From: Nocardia sp. NBC_00565
GTDB taxonomy: Bacteria > Actinomycetota > Actinomycetes > Mycobacteriales > Mycobacteriaceae
Assembly (NCBI RefSeq): GCF_036345915.1
Contig: NZ_CP107785.1
Location: 3,720,001 to 3,784,000 of the forward strand
Reading direction: 5' to 3'
DNA: 64,000 bases
Shown here piece after piece: positions 57,020 to 64,000 of the stretch (the first letter of the stretch is position 1; the number at the start of each line of letters is the position of its first letter). Under the pieces are notes generated by a model that was not told the DNA's origin, did not search any database, and saw only the letters and a list, made by a program, of their open reading frames with translations. The translations under genes and the position numbers were made by a program.

Positions 57020-58087
57020 TCAGCTGATCGTGATCGTTTGCGCCGCGTCCGCGGTATCGGCCCCCACGATGACGGCGGTCACATTGAAACCCATGCCGAC
57101 GTTGACCAGTAACCCGTATTCACCGGGCGACATCAGCTGATTGTCCTGAATGTGTGCGAGGTTGGCGAGCAGGTCTCCAGCACCGAGATGGCCTGTTTCA
57201 CTGCATAATTCGAGTGGACGAGGAAGTCCTCTCGGTAGTGCGGGATAGTAGACCCGGCGTAGCAGGGTGCTGCCCAATCTGCTGAACGCGACCAAGCGGA
57301 TCCGGGGATCATCCGGTTCGAGTCCGGTGGTGCTCAGGACGGCGGCGACGGCGGTTGATATCGCACTCCGCATGGCGGGGACTTCGGCAGGGTTCAGAAT
57401 CTGTTCCACGGGTTCCGAACCAGACGTCGCGAACGGCTGGGAGAACTGTAATCCGGTGTCCGGCCGCCCCGCCGAGGCGATGGCCTGGACCATCAACCGG
57501 CGCGGGCGCCGGTCCAGTACCGCGGCTGTCGCGCCGTCGCCGAGCAACATGCCGTGGCTGCCGTGGCGCACCCATTTCGTGTGCGGGTCGTGGTCGAATA
57601 CGTCGCCGGTCGCCACCAGTGCCGTCCGGTACCGGCCGCTGTTCAGCATTTCGGCGGCCAGTTCGAGCGCGATGGCGCCACCGCCGGATTTCTGCTGGAT
57701 ACCGATGGTCACCGCTTCATGCGAACCTATCAGCTGTGCCAGCCGGGCATGCGGAATGGGCATGGCGTCGCCTTGATCGTAGACCCAGGCATAGATCACG
57801 AGATCGATCTGCGATGGTTGATAGCCACCGCGCCGTAGGGCGTCTACCGCGGCGGGTACGGCGAGATCCGTCACGGGATTCCCGTCGCAGACGGGAATCC
57901 GCCGGTAGCCTTCCAGGTCGCATATCGCGGCATCGTCCTCGTCGATTCCGCTGCCCCGTGCGGTCTCGCGCCGGTCGGGCAGGCAGGTAGTCGCGGCGGC
58001 GATCCCAACCGGAAGGGCCATTCTCGCCGGAGTCTGCGTAGCGGGTTCAGCTTGCGTGGATCTGGTTATCGCAGCGAGTAGTCCCAT
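57020..58087 (-). CDS. KAS III-like protein lacking the active-site cysteine
   Basis: A 355-residue thiolase-fold protein. Where FabH has its Cys, the sequence is 'TIGIQQKSGGGAIALEL', giving Ser134. The regions of the His and Asn read 'LVAFSRLGSTLLRR' and 'SETGHLGAGDLLANL', so the triad is not conserved. The overall fold is kept ('LVATGDVFDHD', 'LLGDGATAAVLDRR', 'LVNVGMGFNVTAVIVG'). It may be a non-catalytic partner of the KAS III at 53353, as PqsB is to PqsC, or an acyltransferase using Ser. Its ATG overlaps the ACP stop (TAATG). Confidence 0.82.
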   Translation of the reverse strand: MGLLAAITRSTQAEPATQTPARMALPVGIAAATTCLPDRRETARGSGIDEDDAAICDLEGYRRIPVCDGNPVTDLAVPAAVDALRRGGYQPSQIDLVIYAWVYDQGDAMPIPHARLAQLIGSHEAVTIGIQQKSGGGAIALELAAEMLNSGRYRTALVATGDVFDHDPHTKWVRHGSHGMLLGDGATAAVLDRRPRRLMVQAIASAGRPDTGLQFSQPFATSGSEPVEQILNPAEVPAMRSAISTAVAAVLSTTGLEPDDPRIRLVAFSRLGSTLLRRVYYPALPRGLPRPLELCSETGHLGAGDLLANLAHIQDNQLMSPGEYGLLVNVGMGFNVTAVIVGADTADAAQTITIS

Positions 58088-58350
58088 TAGACGTGCGTGC
58101 CCGACGATGATTTCGTGACGATCTGCGCCAGCTCGCCGACGGTCGCTGCCCCGAAGATCGCTTCGTCGTCGTCCAATACGATCCCGAAGTGGTCTTCGAT
58201 ACGGGTGAGGATCCGCATGAACCGTACCGATTCGATATTGGGCAGCTGCTCGATGACGTCATCGAGCTGAACTTCTGTCTTCAGTTCCTCCTTGAACAGA
58301 TCACACACGGCGACGCCGGTTGCGGCAGCTGTTTCGGTGGGGTTTGGCAT
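58087..58350 (-). CDS. Acyl carrier protein
   Basis: An 87-residue ACP. The pantetheine site is Ser41 in 'LPNIESVRFMRI', with Glu where most ACPs have Asp, followed by 'IEDHFGIVLDDDEAIFGAAT' typical of helix III. It is 15 bases after the desaturase gene and overlaps the KAS III-like gene. It is the probable carrier on which the FAAL-loaded chain is modified. Confidence 0.88.
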   Translation of the reverse strand: MPNPTETAAATGVAVCDLFKEELKTEVQLDDVIEQLPNIESVRFMRILTRIEDHFGIVLDDDEAIFGAATVGELAQIVTKSSSGTHV

Positions 58351-58365
58351 AGTCGACTCCCTAGG

Positions 58366-59304
58366 TCAGTTCGATTGGAGCTGTGGGTCCTGGCGCATGG
58401 ACTCGAAGCGGCGGCATGCCAACTCGATCCGGTTGGTATAGCGGCCGATCCGGTCCTGCGCTTGCCTTCCGGCTGGGCCCAGGTCTGTCCGGTCGAGCAG
58501 ACGCAGATGGCGCACGTATGGGTTGATGACCGAGTCGATATGCATCCGGCTGGTGTAGACGCCGGCCTTCTTGAATTGCTGCGACAACGCGGTGAAATCG
58601 GGTATCTGCTGGGCGGGTCCGCCGAAAACGGTGATCACATCGCAGAGCGCGACCATCGCATCCTCGGGATCGATTTCGAGTGCGGCCTCCACCAGATTCC
58701 GGTAGAAGATCATGTGCAGATTCTCGTCGGCTGCCAGTCTGGCCATAATGCGGTCACAGATCGGGTCGTTGCTGATCATTCCGGTACTGCGGTGAACCAC
58801 CCGAGCTTGTAATTCCGACATGCTGAGCATCATGATGGTGCGCAGCACCCCGTCGCCCTCGTGCGCGTTGACGTACCCATTCGCCATATGCGCCATCCGT
58901 GCCCGTTCCAGCGCGACCGGATCCACTGCCCGGGTGGTATGCAGATAGTCCCGCAGCACCACGGAATGCCGGGCTTCTTCGGCGCACCATTGACGCACCC
59001 ATTCGGCCCAGGCGCCGTTGTTTCCGTGAGCGGACAGGATGGTGAAGAAATAGCTCGGCAGATTGTCCTCCCCGAGCAGCGCTACGATAAGGGATGCTCG
59101 TGCGTGTTCGGATATTCTGCTTTGACCGGGTTCCCATGGGTCGCCACCCAGTGGTCCGTCGAAGTTGGAGCCCTCGCTCCACGGGACGAATTGATGCGGG
59201 AACCATTCCTTGGTGAGGCCGAGATGCCGGTCCAGATTATCCGCGACGACCGGCGCCAAATAGGTCATTATGCCGAGTTCATGCTTTTCCGTCTTATCTG
59301 TCAT
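58366..59304 (-). CDS. Soluble diiron acyl-ACP desaturase
   Basis: A 312-residue protein close in pattern to mycobacterial DesA. The diiron ligands are seen as Glu in 'LLGEDNLPSYF', 'EEARHS' (ExxH), Glu in 'SMSELQARVVHR' and 'DENLHM' (ExxH). It should remove hydrogens from, or hydroxylate, an acyl chain bound to ACP using O2 and reduced ferredoxin. It sits between a FAAL and an ACP gene, so its substrate is likely a chain loaded on that ACP. The start at 59304 is supported by AGAGG upstream. Confidence 0.9.
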   Translation of the reverse strand: MTDKTEKHELGIMTYLAPVVADNLDRHLGLTKEWFPHQFVPWSEGSNFDGPLGGDPWEPGQSRISEHARASLIVALLGEDNLPSYFFTILSAHGNNGAWAEWVRQWCAEEARHSVVLRDYLHTTRAVDPVALERARMAHMANGYVNAHEGDGVLRTIMMLSMSELQARVVHRSTGMISNDPICDRIMARLAADENLHMIFYRNLVEAALEIDPEDAMVALCDVITVFGGPAQQIPDFTALSQQFKKAGVYTSRMHIDSVINPYVRHLRLLDRTDLGPAGRQAQDRIGRYTNRIELACRRFESMRQDPQLQSN

Positions 59305-59371
59305 TATGGCCTCTTCTACATACCCGGTCGAGCGTTTCATCCGCGCAGTGCGCGAATTATCTTGTCGGTAA

Positions 59372-61075
59372 TCAGGTGTGACCCGCGTCGGGAAGTCGTG
59401 CGGCAGCCGCAAGGCGCTGCCATTTTCCGCTGGTGGAGCGGGTGAGAAAGCCGGGCGAAACCGGATGCACCCGAACTGCGGAAAGATCGAGTTCGGCGGT
59501 CACCTGTTTGCGAACCCGCTCGATCAGTGCTGGGTAATCTGTTTCTGGACAGTCGGATTCGACGATCAAGCCGACATATTCTACGACCCGGCCGTCCGCG
59601 GTGTGCTCAGTGTCGGCGAACGCTACCGCTCGGCCCCGGTAAACACCCGGCACCGTGCGAGCAACATGTTCGGCGTCCGAGGGAAAGTAATTACGGCCGT
59701 TCACGATCACCATTTCCTTACGCCGGCCGCCGACATAGAGTTGACTCTCGTGCCAGAATCCGAGATCTCCGGTTCGCAGCCAGCTGCCGTCGAATAGTTC
59801 GGCGGTGGACCCGGGATCTCGGTAATAGCCGGCCGTCACCGCGGTGCCGCGGATCTGGATCTCACCCAGTTGATCCTCAGCACACTGGGAGCCGTCACCG
59901 GCAGTGATACGCACTTCCAGACCGAGCACGGGCCGCCCGGTGGAGACGAGACCGGTAGCCGCAGGATCTCCAGCGGTCAGCGTATGCACCACACCGCTTT
60001 CCGCCAGAGTATTGCGGTCGGCCCACAGGGTGGCGGGTCGGCTGCCCGGCTGCGAGAATGTGATGGCCAGGGTGGCCTCGGCCATTCCATAGGCTGGAAA
60101 CATCACCGACGGTCCGACACCCGCTGGTGCGAGTGCGGCGTCGAAGTCTTCAAGAGTTTGCGGCGAGAGCACCTCTCCGCCGTTGATGGCCAGTCGCCAT
60201 CGGGAAAGGTCGAGTGCCGCAACCAGATCAGGGTTGGCACGGGCCACGCGGGCGATCAGGTCATACCCGAAATTCGGGGCAGTGGTGATGGTGGCGCCGG
60301 TGTCGGCGAGGACCTGCAGAAACCGCTCCGGCCGCCGGATGAAAGTCTGCGGGGAGACGAGATTGACCTGCATTCCGGACAGCAGCCCGGACATCATGCC
60401 GAAGAGGCCCATATCGTGGTAGAGCGGAGTCCACTGCGTCCAGACGTCAGCAGCCGTCATCTCTCCTGAGCGCACGATCCCCGTCAGGCCGGCCATGATG
60501 TTCGCGTGGGTCAGCAGGACGCCACGCGGCGCCCGGGTGCTGCCCGATGTGAACTGCACGAACGCGGGGCTGTCCGACTGCAGACCCGGCAGCGCTCCGG
60601 CACCGGGCGTGCTCTCCGCGACAGTGATGAGCCGCAGACCTGGACAGACCTTCCGCAGCTCACTCGCCACGGATTCGTACTCCGGCCCGGTCACTACGGT
60701 CTGCAGCCCAGCCACGTCAACGAGCTGTTTGAGGTGTCGGGCTTGCTTCGCCGGGTGGATCGCAGTCACCGGGAGGACGGTCGCCGCGCTCCCAGCGCGG
60801 ATGACGGCGAACCACGCGATGAGAAACTCGGGACCCGGCGGAAGCAGAATCCCCACCACGGCACCAGGTTCAGGACCGGATAGCAACCCATGAGCAAAAC
60901 GCTTCGAGGCGCCTGCCAGCTCGACCAGGCCGATCCGCTCGCCACCGCGCGGTCGGTCGGGGAAACGGATATCCTGGCCACGTGATTCGGCACTCGCAGC
61001 GAGGGTAACCAGCGCCTCGCCCAGGGTGGACGCCTCGCCCAGGATGGAATTGGTCCAGACCGATGATGCGGTCAT
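59372..61075 (-). CDS. Fatty-acyl-AMP ligase (FAAL)
   Basis: A 567-residue adenylating enzyme with 'FTSGSTRAPRGVLLTHANI', the FAAL motif 'WTPLYHDMGLFGMMSGLL', 'FPAYGMAEATLAI', 'WLRTGDLGFWHESQLYVGGR' and 'IVNGRNYFPSDAEHV', and the catalytic Lys in 'RSTSGKWQRLA'. It makes acyl-AMP and passes the acyl group to a carrier protein rather than to CoA. Its ATG lies just after the stop of the P450 fragment, and the desaturase follows after 67 bases. It has no carrier domain of its own, so the free ACP at 58087 is the likely acceptor. Confidence 0.9.
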   Translation of the reverse strand: MTASSVWTNSILGEASTLGEALVTLAASAESRGQDIRFPDRPRGGERIGLVELAGASKRFAHGLLSGPEPGAVVGILLPPGPEFLIAWFAVIRAGSAATVLPVTAIHPAKQARHLKQLVDVAGLQTVVTGPEYESVASELRKVCPGLRLITVAESTPGAGALPGLQSDSPAFVQFTSGSTRAPRGVLLTHANIMAGLTGIVRSGEMTAADVWTQWTPLYHDMGLFGMMSGLLSGMQVNLVSPQTFIRRPERFLQVLADTGATITTAPNFGYDLIARVARANPDLVAALDLSRWRLAINGGEVLSPQTLEDFDAALAPAGVGPSVMFPAYGMAEATLAITFSQPGSRPATLWADRNTLAESGVVHTLTAGDPAATGLVSTGRPVLGLEVRITAGDGSQCAEDQLGEIQIRGTAVTAGYYRDPGSTAELFDGSWLRTGDLGFWHESQLYVGGRRKEMVIVNGRNYFPSDAEHVARTVPGVYRGRAVAFADTEHTADGRVVEYVGLIVESDCPETDYPALIERVRKQVTAELDLSAVRVHPVSPGFLTRSTSGKWQRLAAAARLPDAGHT

Positions 61076-61076
61076 G

Positions 61077-61555
61077 TCATCGCCGCCCACACCAATTCCG
61101 TTGTCCCGCCACCTGCTCGGCAACCGACAGGACAGCGGCTGGCCACTGCGCTGTCGATCCGCTGAACTGCCCCATAACGACCACCTTGAGCACGCCGAGC
61201 CAGCCCCGTCTTTGCGGCTGAAATTGACTGGCCCGATCGTACCATTGCTTGTCTAATGACATTGAATTACAGTCTATTTCGGATTTCGGGTGGCCGTGTA
61301 TGCGCAGCTGGAGCTTCGGAGTAAGCGGGAAGACAACCGGCAGCGACGCCAGCGCGCGATGGAACGGGCCAGGACGCCAGCCGAGCTGCCCCGCCGGGAA
61401 TGCGAGCCCGAGTTCCGGCAGGGCGTCCAGCAACTGATCGATCGCAGCGGCCGCAATCAGCATCGTCGGCGACTGTGCGGGACAGCAGTGCGGGCCCGAA
61501 CCCCAGGCGAGATTCCACCGATAGTTCAGCCTCGAACCACCGATCGGTTACTGGC
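61077..61555 (-). pseudogene. Cytochrome P450 C-terminal end with an unusual tail
   Basis: The frame contains the haem loop 'NLAWGSGPHCCPAQ' (haem Cys preceded by the GxGxH pattern) and the last P450 strands 'AIDQLLDALPELGLAFPAGQ' and 'WRPGPFHRALASLPVVF'. The frame then runs on for about 85 residues ('LQLRIHGHPKSEID' to 'VAGQRNWCGRR') and stops 1 base before the FAAL start. The N-terminal three quarters of the P450 are missing. It was probably the first gene of the lipid cluster. Confidence 0.7.
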
Positions 61556-61908
61556 GGGTTGGGCCGGCGTGAATAGAAAAACGCTCTTTGAGCAGCAACC
61601 TATCCCTCGACTTGCGCTGCGGGCGGCGTGCACAACGGAGAGGCAGGGGCGCTGCCATTGGCCGGGCGCACGTCGTTGGAATGGGTGAGTCTGCATTCGT
61701 AACTCGGATTGGCACCGCCCAGGTCGACTGCCGTGTCTAGCGCGATCAACCGTGGCACGACCACCGTCCCTCGACGACAATCGACAGCTCCATCGCAGCC
61801 ACGCGGCATCCAGGGCGGTTGGTCAAGACGATTGCTATCGAATCCGCCGGTCCGGTCTCGGTGGACACAGCTGCACACGCGACCGCGTCGATTTCGGCAA
61901 ACAGGATC
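61556..61908. other. No supported gene
   Basis: The stretch between the P450 remnant and the IS701 element shows only shadow frames. Confidence 0.45.
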
Positions 61909-63269
61909 TAGTACTGCAACGACACTCAGGTGAGTGGGTGGCCGCGGCGTCGGTAGTGGGATAGGCGGGCTTGGTGTTGTCGGCGGCGCCGCCATCTCGA
62001 CCAGGCCCAGATACGGTCGGCCCGGTGGTGGGGGGGTGAGCACGAAGGCGATGAGTAGGCGGCGGATCTCCGGTAGGGTGAAGGCGATCATGTCTTCGTT
62101 GGTTTCGGCGATTCCCCTTTTGCGGCAATGGTTTTCGACGCTGCCAGCCAGGCGAGGGCGAGCATCGACAGGGTGATGTGGGCGTACCAGGCGCGCCAGG
62201 TACGGACCTGGTAGTGGTCGAGCCCGGCCTCGCCCTTGGCCTGCTGAAACGCCTCCTCGATATGCCACCGGGATCCAGCGGTCCAAGCCAGGTCGACCAG
62301 TCGGGAGGCATGCGGCCCGTAGCAGAGGTAGTAGGCGATCTCGGTTGGGTTGCTGATGCTGCGGCGCGCGAGCAGCCAGTGCCCGCGCCCGCGGGCCCAG
62401 GTGCCGTCGATGGGGCGCCGAGCCCAGTCGTATTCGCGCGGCCCGTGCGCGCCGGCGCCGACCGACAGCCGCTGCCATGCCGACGCTGGTAGTTCGGCGA
62501 TCAGTACATCAGCGCGTTCGATGCGGTCTGCGCGGGTACATACCTGTTGGTCGCAGCGGGTGGCCACCACGTAGAACACGTCGCGTGCGTCCAGCCAGTC
62601 GCGCAGGTAACCGGCTTGGCCGTAAGCCTCATCGGCAGTGAACCACGCGAAGGGCACCCCTGCGGCCAGGGCTCGCTCGAGCATCGTGATCATCAACCGC
62701 GGCTTCTCGGCGAACCCGACCTCGTCGGGGATCCCGGCGGCTCGGCAGCGGTCACGGTCGCCGGTCCACGAGACCGGAACATACAGTTCACGATCGATCA
62801 GGGCATGCCCACGGGCCGAGGCGTACGCCAAGAACACCCCGACCTGACAATTTTCGATACGACCGGCCGTGCCCGAGTACTGGCGTTGCACCCCAGCAGA
62901 TTTCACGCCCTTCTTCAGGAAACCGGTCTCGTCACCGGCCAGCACCGCCTCCGGGTCACCGAGATGTTCGACCACGTAGGCCCGTACGTCATCACGCACC
63001 CCGTCGACAGCCCAGTCAGCCTTGCGCAGCAACCGCTGCATCCCCTCCGGGCCCGCCTCACCCGCACGCTCGGCGAGTGTCCACCCGTTCTTGCGTTCCA
63101 GACCAGCCAACAGCCCCGATACATACTCACGCGCCCGAGCCCGCGGCTCCGACCGCGCGAACCGGACCCCGATCCGCGACATCAACGAATCAAACTCGGC
63201 CACAACACGATCCAACACCACACGTCAGATCTACCAGCATCAACTCATGTAGGTGTCGTTGCAGTACTA
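61909..63269 (-). mobile_element. IS701-family element
   Basis: Inverted ends share TAGTACTGCAACGACAC (61909 onward and, inverted, up to 63269), with a further TGAGT match after five unlike bases. It contains one transposase gene. It ends only 4 bases before the right IS4 copy. Confidence 0.85.
61926..63221 (-). pseudogene. IS701-family transposase with C-terminal frameshifts
   Basis: The main frame (63221-62088) has the DDE core: 'VLAGDETGFLKKG', 'WFTADEAYGQAGYLRDWL' and 'WHIEEAFQQAKGEAGLDHYQ'. It then stops early after 'KTIAAKGESPKPTKT'. The expected tail continues in a second frame ('AETNEDMIAFTLPEIRRLL') and a third ('WSRWRRRRQHQARLSHYRRR'), ending at 61926. Two indels, both at homopolymers, are needed. 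The catalytic residues precede the shifts, so partial activity is possible. Confidence 0.8.
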
Positions 63270-63273
63270 AAGG

Positions 63274-64000
63274 CAAGGCCGCGCAGTTAACGCGTGAGCT
63301 GGTGTGTCAAGCGGGGTGGGGTGGTGAGTGGGGACAGCGGAACTGTTGGTAGAGAGGTGTTGTCCGCCAAGACAATCCGCTCGATCGAGGAGTTCCGCTG
63401 TCAGTTCAGTGTGTCATTGATCGTTCCTCGCCGGTCGCGGAGGGTGTGTTCGCGCCGGGGCATCTGGGGGAACTGACCCGGATCGTGTCGTTCGACCTGG
63501 TCGACGCGGCGCTGGAAACGGCCGGTGCCGTGCGGTCACGAGTGCGGCTGCTGCCGTCGCGGGTGGTGGTGTATCTGCTGCTGGCCGGAGCGTTGTTCTC
63601 CGATATCGGGTATCGGCAGGTATGGGCGCGGTTGTGTGCCGGGCTGCCCGGCGGATCGTTCGTGTGTCCTGGTTCCCCGGCCTTGTCACAGGCGTTGCGC
63701 CGCGTCGGGGTCAAACCCCTGAAGGCGTTGTTCGATCTGCTCGCCGGCCCGGCCGCCGGGACCCGGCGGTGGCGGGGACTGCTGGTGTGCGCGATCGACG
63801 GCACCAGTGTGTTCGTGGCTGACAGCCCAGGCAACGTGGCCGAGTTCGGGCGTCACGGCGGCGGTCACGCCCAGGCTGGGTATCCGATGCTGCGGTTGCT
63901 GACGGTGGTGGCGTGTGGCACCCGCACCGTCGTCGATGTCGTGTTCGGCCCGTTGCGGATCGCGGAAACAGCCTATGCACCACAACTTTTGGGGTGCCTG
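63274..64000 (+). repeat. Right inverted copy of the IS4-family sequence
   Basis: Reverse complement of 11797-12523 with two noticed differences, running off the window end. It includes a 12-bp inverted repeat (63333-63344 with 63391-63402) in the leader. Confidence 0.9.
63446..64000 (+). CDS. IS4-family transposase, 5' part (continues beyond window)
   Basis: From GTG 63446 the frame encodes the IS4 N-terminal domain ('GHLGELTRIVSFDLVDAALE', 'LLLAGALFSDIGYRQVWARL') and the start of the DDE core with 'CAIDGTSVFVADSPGN'. It is open to the end of the window. The gene points away from the accessory zone, mirror-image to the copy at 11668-12351. The start codon is uncertain. Confidence 0.8.
   Translation, partial: MFAPGHLGELTRIVSFDLVDAALETAGAVRSRVRLLPSRVVVYLLLAGALFSDIGYRQVWARLCAGLPGGSFVCPGSPALSQALRRVGVKPLKALFDLLAGPAAGTRRWRGLLVCAIDGTSVFVADSPGNVAEFGRHGGGHAQAGYPMLRLLTVVACGTRTVVDVVFGPLRIAETAYAPQLLGCL

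Noticed and set aside
1..64000. tRNA, rRNA or riboswitch genes
   Set aside because: No cloverleaf-like, rRNA-like or known riboswitch consensus sequence was recognised by eye; a tRNAscan/Infernal run would be decisive.

Overview
The window is high-GC actinomycete DNA. Fatty-acyl-AMP ligases, MmyB-type regulators, a mycobacterial-type acyl-ACP desaturase and GTG starts suggest a mycolic-acid actinomycete, most likely Nocardia or a relative. This is inferred from protein style only; no rRNA or tRNA was seen.

Left end (1-8448): intact lipid or acyl-CoA metabolism. It holds the end of an SDR dehydrogenase, a convergent class III CoA-transferase sharing a strong hairpin terminator with it, then a co-directional set: acyl-CoA ligase, a small conserved protein, two alpha-methylacyl-CoA racemase-type proteins (the second lacks the catalytic Asp), a crotonase and a deleted SDR pseudogene. 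A divergent extradiol dioxygenase follows.

Transposon nest (8551-12523): an IS3 element split exactly at its orfA/orfB overlap by an IS110 element. It lies against an IS4-type transposase that has lost its C-terminus.

Accessory zone (12524-63273): almost 51 kb bracketed by two nearly identical, inverted, outward-facing IS4-family copies. Much of it is decayed: truncated, frameshifted or deleted genes (4-hydroxy-2-oxovalerate aldolase, NTF2 protein, MFS transporter, TolB, acyltransferase, TerD, aminoglycoside phosphotransferase and others) and remnants of IS21, IS110, ISL3, IS630, IS1380, IS5, Tn3 and TniB elements. Intact islands are an NmrA-like reductase with an alpha/beta hydrolase (12.5-14.4 kb), a secreted GH1 glycosidase (18.7-20.1 kb), a lipoprotein (24.0-24.7 kb), a phage-type lysis operon (28.1-31.4 kb), a caspase-like/KAP NTPase (34.0-36.9 kb), a complete recombinase-in-trio (RIT) element inserted in an IS3 element (38.5-41.6 kb), LysE/EthD/LysR genes (42.1-44.7 kb) and an MmyB regulator divergent from a zinc alcohol dehydrogenase (49.0-51.1 kb).

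Lipid-type biosynthetic cluster (53353-61555, minus strand): P450 fragment, FAAL, acyl-ACP desaturase, ACP, KAS III-like protein without the active-site Cys, FAAL-ACP fusion, KAS III with an intact catalytic triad. The logic would be to activate a fatty acid as acyl-AMP, load it on ACP, desaturate it, and condense or transfer it. The product cannot be told from sequence. The cluster is truncated upstream near an IS701 element (61909-63269), beyond which the right IS4 copy runs off the window.

The strongest candidates for something unusual are the caspase-KAP protein, the lipid cluster with its Cys-less KAS III partner, and the RIT element whose in-silico removal restores the interrupted reading frame.
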